Both the position numbers and the translations under genes were made by a program. This document shows, piece by piece, positions 58,084 through 64,000 of a stretch of DNA of 64,000 bases. This stretch comes from Xestospongia muta (lineage: Eukaryota; Porifera; Demospongiae; Haplosclerida; Petrosiidae). Location of the stretch: positions 3,762,079 through 3,826,078 of the forward strand of contig OY848931.1 in assembly GCA_963693285.1 (NCBI GenBank), given 5' to 3'. A model generated the notes under the pieces. The model did no database searches. It was not told where the DNA came from and saw only the letters and a list, made by a program, of their open reading frames with translations. Every line of letters starts with the position of its first letter. Within the stretch, counting starts at the first letter, position 1.

Positions 58084-58913
58084 TAAGACAGCTACCACTA
58101 TTCTTAGTAATGCTAGAAGATTGGACTCAGAATTAAGAGCACTCCAGTTGAACATAACTACAGCCAATACACAACTGAATCAAACACAGCTGGATGCTGA
58201 CAACACAGAACGTGTCATTACTAAAGTAAGTGCACAATATATCCACTTTTTATTGAGGACATATTGTAATTGCAGGCAAGAGGGTTACTAGATTCAGCTG
58301 AAGATATAATAAATAATCTATCTAAGAGAGTTCGTACATTGAATGATTCTTTATTTCAAACAAAGTCACTTTTTAAAAGGAATAGACAAAAATTGGAAGT
58401 TGTTAAAAACTTGACTAATCAAACATCAAAGGAAATTTTACAAATAGAACAGGTAAAATGGATGGATGGATAGATACATAAATGTCATTCGCTTATTGTA
58501 TGTTAGAAATCAAATGAAAGTCAATTAAAATTACTTAATCTCACAAACACAACTGCCGAGAAACAAGTTGTCGCTAATGAAGGACTGAAAAATGCACAAA
58601 AATTGCAAGAGAGAATGGTAGAACTTAGAAAAAGAGCTCACCAACAACTGCTACATGCCAGGAGTAAGTAAAATATCCACCCATCCATCCATTTATCTAT
58701 TCATTCATCCATTCATCTATTCATCCATCCATCCATCCATCCATCCATTTATCCATAGATCTTCAAAATAAGAGATCCTGTATTGTTACACAACAAGAAT
58801 ACATTAGAGATGACATCAAAAGAGTAGCAGCTGAACTAGAGTCACTACATAACAGAATTGAGGCAGAAGTATCTCGTAATACAATCTGTATGAAGACAAC
58901 ACAAACAAGCTAG
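51536..58913 (+). CDS. Laminin chain, gamma-like N-terminal half with beta-like C-terminal half
   Basis: Secreted basement-membrane subunit. Signal peptide [20 protein letters not shown]. The LN domain (51662-52600) has TWWQSET and QYYSTDC as in gamma chains. LE modules (53496-54600) are gamma-like: [27 protein letters not shown]. Then a domain IV of the L4/type A sort (about 54620-55510: [43 protein letters not shown]), as in gamma and alpha chains. After it the LE modules turn beta-like: [39 protein letters not shown]. The coiled coil (56770-58913) is interrupted by a cysteine knob like the beta-chain L-beta insert (57400-57535: [17 protein letters not shown]). The C-terminus has a single Cys eight residues from the end. 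Long intron 52605-53494. Confidence 0.92.
52605..53494 (+). other. Laminin intron (about 890 bp) with a short tandem repeat
   Basis: Bounded by the exon ending EANTSNM and the exon starting [10 protein letters not shown]. Holds tandem copies of GTTACCATAGTTATT (53075-53155). Otherwise AT-rich, with nothing recognised. Confidence 0.6.
55256..55342. repeat. (GGAT)n repeat in a laminin intron
   Basis: About 20 GGAT/GAAT units between the two exons of the domain IV region. Confidence 0.93.
58058..58082. repeat. (CA)n tract at a laminin acceptor
   Basis: CTCTCTCACACACA... run ending ACACAG, the 3' splice site for [12 protein letters not shown]. Confidence 0.9.
58677..58757. repeat. (CCAT)n repeat in the last laminin intron
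   Basis: CCATCCATCCATTTATCTATTC-type units run up to the acceptor TCCATAG of the final exon ([10 protein letters not shown]). Confidence 0.92.
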
Positions 58914-58935
58914 TTATGAAGTATAAAGTTTAATT

Positions 58936-58941
58936 AATAAA
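58936..58941 (+). terminator. AATAAA after the laminin stop
   Basis: Hexamer 23 bp after the TAG stop at 58911-58913. Confidence 0.45.
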
Positions 58942-59430
58942 CTAGTTTAATAATTATAATGAGTACAATAGTTGTTGTTTTACTTAAAACACTAAAAAAT
59001 CTTGTTTAATAGTTTTGAGATAAAATAATTAGTTAGTATCGTATTTCAAAAATACAACCAACTTTAAACGTTTAAAATCTTTAACACTAAATTATATATC
59101 AATTATATTATTAGACTATTAACATTAACAATAATAGGACAAAATGATATCATTACAATGACGTATATCATGAGATAATGGAGAAGTGGATTTTAATATA
59201 TTTCACTAGTGTTAATAAATGTAAAATAATCAAGTAATTGCTCTGGTTTTGAATATTCTGTATGATTTGTTAACATAAACAGAAGTCAATCTATTTGTCT
59301 AAAATATAGATCATGTGACTTCAGTGATTATAGTAGACCCTTGTAATTAAAGTGGTGGAACTAATTAATTATTCATACAGCTATTAATTATTCAATTCAT
59401 CATATTTAATGGAAACCATATGGTGAGCTT
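58942..59430. other. Convergent spacer laminin / EEF1AKMT2, nothing recognised
   Basis: About 490 bp of AT-rich sequence between the two gene ends. It should hold the 3' UTR of the methyltransferase. Confidence 0.5.
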
Positions 59431-60331
59431 TTATTTTGGTTCTTGTGATTTTTTAAACACTACTGTTGATACTGTTTGCCCTACTTTGCCACCAAATTGA
59501 AATGAAGGGGAGGAGATAGTATCTATGGAAACGAATCCTAAAGAAAATTAATTAAATGAAGGTGTGGCTCTATATAACATACCATTATTGAACTGGACTT
59601 TCAGTTCATCCTCAGTCCAGTTACAAGATGCTAACAGTAGTAACCCTCCAGATTTTAACAGAGAGAGAACTGACTGTTGATAACATTTTCTCTTCATTTT
59701 GGCATTATCTGGATCCAAACTAATAGCATCATAAGTCCCTTTATCAAGACATACATCAACAGAATCTCTAAAGATTTGAAGAGTACTGTCATCCATTATA
59801 TTACCTAACTATCAAATAATAAATACAAAAGATAAAAACATTTCATTTACCATAAAATTGATAATTACTTCTTCTTTAACTGCTATTTGTTTAGCTAGCT
59901 CTATTGCATTGAGTGAATAGTCAATCCCATTTAACTCTTTATAGCCTCTCTTGGCCTATATAATGCACTAATATATCTTGTTTGCATACTGGTTTGTTAT
60001 ACCAGTTCAACTAGTAATGCTCCATTGCCACATCCAATATCAATAATACGAGACTCATGTGTGACGTCACAGGACCTGTCAAGCCAGTTTGCTAATCTTG
60101 TTTGACATTGATGTCCAAACCTGTTCTTAAAACGAGTATTATAAGCAGGCAACACTACTGATCACTTACCAAACTTCTCCTATATCACCAAAGTCCTGGA
60201 AATTTTTGAGTTCTCTCGTATATTCAGCGTCCCAGCTGGAAACAAAAGTACTACAATTTAATAAGATTCATTATTACTTACTGCTCTTTCGTGCCTAAAC
60301 GTGAGGGATTCAGCTCTTCAATGCCTGCCAT
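59431..60331 (-). CDS. EEF1AKMT2: EEF1A lysine methyltransferase 2 (METTL10 family)
   Basis: SAM-dependent methyltransferase; in other animals it modifies a lysine of elongation factor eEF1A. Start MAGIEELNPSRLGTKEQSWD at 60331. Motif I is RIIDIGCGNGALLVELAKRG (about 60010-60060), the acidic motif II region is GIDYSLNAIEL, then LGNIMDD, and the family block CLDKGTYDAISLDPDNAKMK (about 59700-59760). Further on are GGLLLLASCNWTEDELKVQF and the end SFQFGGKVGQTVSTVVFKKS with TAA at 59431-59433. Human EEF1AKMT2 has the same order, including DKGTFDAISL and SCNWTKEEL. Five or so exons. Start-to-start distance to CRBN is only 92 bp. Confidence 0.94.
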
Positions 60332-60423
60332 AGTTCAGTTACACGTGGGTGTGAACAAAGGGTTAAAAGATAGGCGGGGTGCTAAGTAAGTGCTAAACAA
60401 ATATAAGTGACATTCAAGTGAAG
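60332..60423. promoter_or_regulatory. 92-bp shared promoter region of EEF1AKMT2 and CRBN
   Basis: The shortest divergent gap in the window. Contains CACGTG within TTACACGTGGGTG (60339-60351), related but not identical to the 12-mer seen in three other promoters. Confidence 0.6.
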
Positions 60424-61945
60424 ATGATGATCAGAGTGGTTTTGGGGAGAGGAGGAGGAGGAGATAGAGGTGGTAATAATGATAGTGATGAGGAAGAAGA
60501 ATTGTTACGTCATCAAGATTACTCATCAAATGAGTCAGAAGAAGAAGGTACACACACACACACAGACATACATGTAGTATTACTTATACCATTATATTAC
60601 TAGATGATGAAGAAGTAGAGGATAATACTCAAATGCAAACAAAAGGAAATGAGTATGATATATCACTGCCTGCACAACATTTGGTAAGTCTATTAGTTTG
60701 TATAAGGAGAGAACTTCTTTACTAATTGTTTTTTTGTTATAGTATTTGGGAGAGATGAATGAAGAGGGTGTGGCTAGTGTACAAGAAGAAGAGACCACAC
60801 CTACTCTACCTCTATTCCATATACCAAAACATGTCCTGTTTCCAGGAGAAACCCTACCAATGCACATCTATAACCCTCATGTAATTAACTATTCGTTACC
60901 ATAACAACATCCTTATTAATTAATTAATTAATTAGGCCATATCTATGTTACGAAGTGCCTTTACAGCTCACAAACCAATAGCTGTATGTACCGACTTACG
61001 AGAGTCTGATATATTGGACATACCTCGGAGACCTAAACAAGAAGATCTGTCACAGATTGGTACCACAGCTGATATTATTGCTTGTCGAGAAGACGAAGAG
61101 GGATCGTGGTTTCATGGACCGAGATTTATTGTGAAGTTTCTGGGAAGACAGCGATTCAAATTGCTAGAAGTATATAAGAAAGTAAATGGGTATGTGATAT
61201 CCTAATAATATCCTAATAATATCCTAATAATATACTATGTTAGGATGATGGATGTTCGAGTTGAAATCCTTTCTGATGTTAATCTACTTCCTTATCCTCC
61301 TCTGCTCCTCTCACGTCCCCCGTCTCTTGTCAGTGGGTGTGAGGGATCACTTCATGTTGCTAGGTTACCAGAAGCTACTCTTCATTCACATCAACAAGCA
61401 ACAAGATGTCGAGCACTACTTGAGGTAACCCTATAATTATCAATTAATTATAACAAACTGGTTATCTTTTAGTTACCTAGCTTATGTCAGTCATCGTGTC
61501 CAGTACCAGGATGGGTCTTACAGAAATATAACTATGTAAGTGAGTGAATGATATTACATACAATTTTTACTAAATTATCATAGTCTCAGACCTAGACTTA
61601 CAAGACATGTAGGTTTGAGTCTGAGACTGACTGTTGGTTTTCTGTAATGTATTTATTATTTTTGTTCTAGGATTATTTAAGAGAACAAGTCCTCAAAGCT
61701 CATCAGTTGAATACACTTAATAATGATAGTGGGTCAGATAATTTGCCTACTGATGTTACTGGTTAGTTGTAACTCAAATATCTTTGATACTCTCTCTCTC
61801 TCCTAGAATTATCATACTGGTTGTCACGACGATTACCAGTGAATGATACCACAAAACTGGAACTACTTTCCATTCCTTGTCCCACGAGAAGACTAATGCA
61901 AGGATTGAAAATGTTAAATGTAAGGAAGAATGTAATAACTGATAA

Positions 61946-62008
<63 letters not shown>

Positions 62009-62419
62009 GGAGTTAACAGAGCTCTATTGTTCTGAGTGTAATACTCTCATTACACAGAAACAATATATTTTCAGTATGTCAGTAGATGGTCCATTAGCAG
62101 CATATGTTAATCCTGGAGGATATGTTCATGATACATTGACCGTAACTGAATCATTTAACTTAAAGAGATCAGGTAGAGCCTCAACAGAACACTCATGGTT
62201 TCCAGGGTAAGAGAATATGTCTATAATATAAGTGAAGAGTATTTTTCCTCTCTCTCTCTCTCTCTCTCTCTACACAGTTATCAATGGACAATTATGAACT
62301 GCAAACAATGCAGAGATCATAAAGGGTGGTGTTTTGAAGCAGTCAAAAAGAATCTTTCACCTACAAAGTTTTACGGACTAAGACGACCGGGGTTAATACT
62401 ATCAGTGAAAAAATTCTGA
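60424..62419 (+). CDS. CRBN: Cereblon, substrate receptor of CRL4
   Basis: DDB1-CUL4 ubiquitin ligase receptor. Start is taken at ATG 60424 ([13 protein letters not shown]); the next ATG is at 60427. An acidic, Ser-rich N-terminus precedes the LON-like domain ([59 protein letters not shown]), then a helical DDB1-binding part ([32 protein letters not shown]). The CULT domain follows: zinc pairs CSEC (about 62030) and CKQC (about 62300), plus [26 protein letters not shown] and [20 protein letters not shown]. The three tryptophans that form the thalidomide/degron pocket in vertebrates are all present. Ends [11 protein letters not shown]. Two introns end in CT microsatellites. Confidence 0.96.
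61951..62008. repeat. (CT)n tract before a CRBN acceptor
   Basis: About 29 CT units ending CTCTAG directly at the exon encoding [11 protein letters not shown]. Confidence 0.97.
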
Positions 62420-62476
62420 TGAGCAAATATCTTAAGACTTTTTTATAACCATTATGGCATTTTCACTAAAGAGTTG

Positions 62477-62482
62477 AAATAA
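62477..62482 (+). terminator. AATAAA after CRBN
   Basis: Hexamer 58 bp after the stop, in GTTGAAATAAAAG, followed by a T-rich run. Confidence 0.5.
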
Positions 62483-62660
62483 AAGTTTTTGTTTTGTAGA
62501 GTTATTTGTATACACAATGTCTTGTTAAATGACCCAATTAATAAGTGTTATAATTGATACAATGTCTCTATATGTAAGGTGTTATAAAATGAGAATATAA
62601 AAAAACTAAAATTTTCTTGTACAAATTACAAAGAAGTATATAATCAAACCTTCAAATCAA

Positions 62661-64000
62661 TCAAGAGCTTATTGCTGAAGGGTTCTCCTCTTCGGGTGGT
62701 TCTTGTGAAGGGTTCATTTCTAAATTTTCAGGATCAGTTCCCCAGGGTAATCCCAAAATCAATGCCTGGTCACAAAGAGCTTGATAAGCTTGATCACGAT
62801 GAAGAATGGCACCAAATAATATTGGCTAAAATGATGATATGATTAAATAGAGAGAGAGAACTCGTTACCTTTTCTCTCCCTTTAATTAAAACTTCAATTG
62901 ACATTCCACTACCAGGAAGAACGGCAAAAGGTTTTGCCTATAGAAATGACATCACATGACATCATATGACATCTTACTTACTTTACAGGCATATTCAATA
63001 TCTTTTAAAGGAAGAGAAAACCGATCAGTATTGTCACTGGGTCGAGGAGATCTCTCAAAACAAATGTGACTATATATACATGTAAAATGATCACATGACT
63101 ATCACATGACATTACCTATGAGTCAAATACATACGCCCACTTTTAGAACCTACCAATGGTCTATCTCGATCAATTAACGAACACCGTTTTCCAGACTGCC
63201 AATCTAATAGAGATAGACTCCACCCCCTTATTAACAGGTCTATCCAACTTACTTTCTAGTGGTAATTCATCCAGGGGTAACTGGAACCGCTCACAAAATA
63301 AATTATCATTAAGTGAGAGACTAGTAACAGAGAGAGTGTCTTCATTACCAGCTGAACTGGACTACAGGAAGATAAAATTGACATTATTTTATAAGATAAT
63401 TCATTTACCATTTCTTCTTCAGTAAGAGATTGACGCTGAAAGAGTTCAGCATTAGTTGGTAAAGAATCCCACATTTTAGCAACTCCATCATATTTCGCTT
63501 TCACTTTAGGATACTTGCGATAAATATTATCAACAATAAACAACTTAAAGCCAACAAATAAACCTAAACAATTTATAACAATTTATTTTAACCCTTTCCT
63601 AAACAATAACAATTAATTTATTTTAACCCTTTCCTTTACCTGTTATAGTCAGTATATATGAGTTCGGTAGAACTAATGATATCAAGAACATCACACATAA
63701 TGTGGTGTATACTTGACGAGTTGCTTGTGGTTGATGCCATAGCAATAGACTGTATGATGTAAAAATGACATCATTGATGTGTAACTAAAAATAGGACTTC
63801 ACTTTTGTGCCTTTTCCAAGTGATTTGATACACCTTCTGTTATATTTTGAACTGTCTGTCCAACTTCTCTTATCAATTGAAATTTATCTGATAGACCTAA
63901 CGAGCTAAAACCATCATCCTGTAATAATGACATCTTATGCTATTTATAGATTATTGTTGCTATTATTAACCTCAGTATTTCTCTGCTGAGTCCCAAACCC
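62661..64000 (-). CDS. GRAMD4: GRAM domain-containing protein 4, 3' part (5' end beyond right edge)
   Basis: Membrane protein with a C-terminal GRAM lipid-binding domain; the vertebrate protein localises to mitochondria/ER and is linked to apoptosis. From the right edge inwards (minus strand): LIREVGQTVQNITEGV (about 63850); a membrane region with two hydrophobic helices (VYTTLCVMFLISLVLP and ILTITGLFVGFKLFIVDNIY, 63540-63710); KYPKVKAKYDGVAKMWDSLP, matching the family; then FCERFQLPLDELPLE and the GRAM strands, including SGRMYLTHSYICFE, FAVLPGSGMSIEVLIKGREK and ILFGAILHRDQAYQAL. The protein ends PSAISS with the stop at 62661-62663. Good match in order and motifs. Confidence 0.9.

Noticed and set aside
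51536..58913. Plain laminin gamma or plain laminin beta label
   Set aside because: Neither fits: domain IV type and N-terminal LE modules are gamma-like, but the knob, later LE modules and tail are beta-like. No single chain symbol is given.

Overview
The window looks like a piece of a compact, AT-rich animal genome, most likely a demosponge such as Amphimedon queenslandica. The genes are metazoan (laminin, LRP-like receptor, OTUD5, FBXL5, MED20, TULP4, cereblon, GRAMD4). They are split by many short GT-AG introns, packed a few hundred bases apart or less, and mixed with sponge-style domain shuffling. The species is inferred from gene content and style, not proven.

Left part (1-21.4 kb): the 3' part of an OTUD5 deubiquitinase (+), an intronless DYRK2 kinase (+), the iron-sensing F-box protein FBXL5 (-), an ankyrin/discoidin-like/SAM protein (+) and a short TULP4 (+). 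Middle (21.9-43 kb): two head-to-head DD3-3-like secreted or membrane proteins (-/+), a 76-residue RIIa/DPY30-like protein (-), and a large LRP/Notch-like EGF receptor (+). The receptor carries a 12-copy, 114-bp EGF tandem array and three copies of a module I do not recognise. Right part (43.4-64 kb): urocanase UROC1 (-) and histidine ammonia-lyase HAL (+), sharing a 114-bp intergenic region; MED20 (-) and a laminin chain (+); the lysine methyltransferase EEF1AKMT2 (-) and cereblon CRBN (+); and the 3' part of GRAMD4 (-).

From FBXL5 rightwards the genes form six successive divergent pairs with start-to-start gaps of 92-396 bp. UROC1 and HAL encode consecutive enzymes of histidine breakdown, so that shared promoter probably has a functional meaning. 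Two short DNA words recur well beyond chance: the 12-mer CCACACGTGTCA (four exact copies, three in promoters) and an X-box-like 14-bp palindrome GTTNCYWWRGNAAC (eight exact copies plus several near matches, mostly in exons). CT microsatellites abut the 3' splice sites of many introns.

Most notable findings: a laminin chain that is gamma-like up to domain IV and beta-like after it, the HAL/UROC1 divergent pair, the two promoter/exon words, and the novel repeated extracellular module in the LRP-like receptor. All gene models were spliced by eye. Exon limits are approximate except where exact positions are given, and CDS spans include introns.
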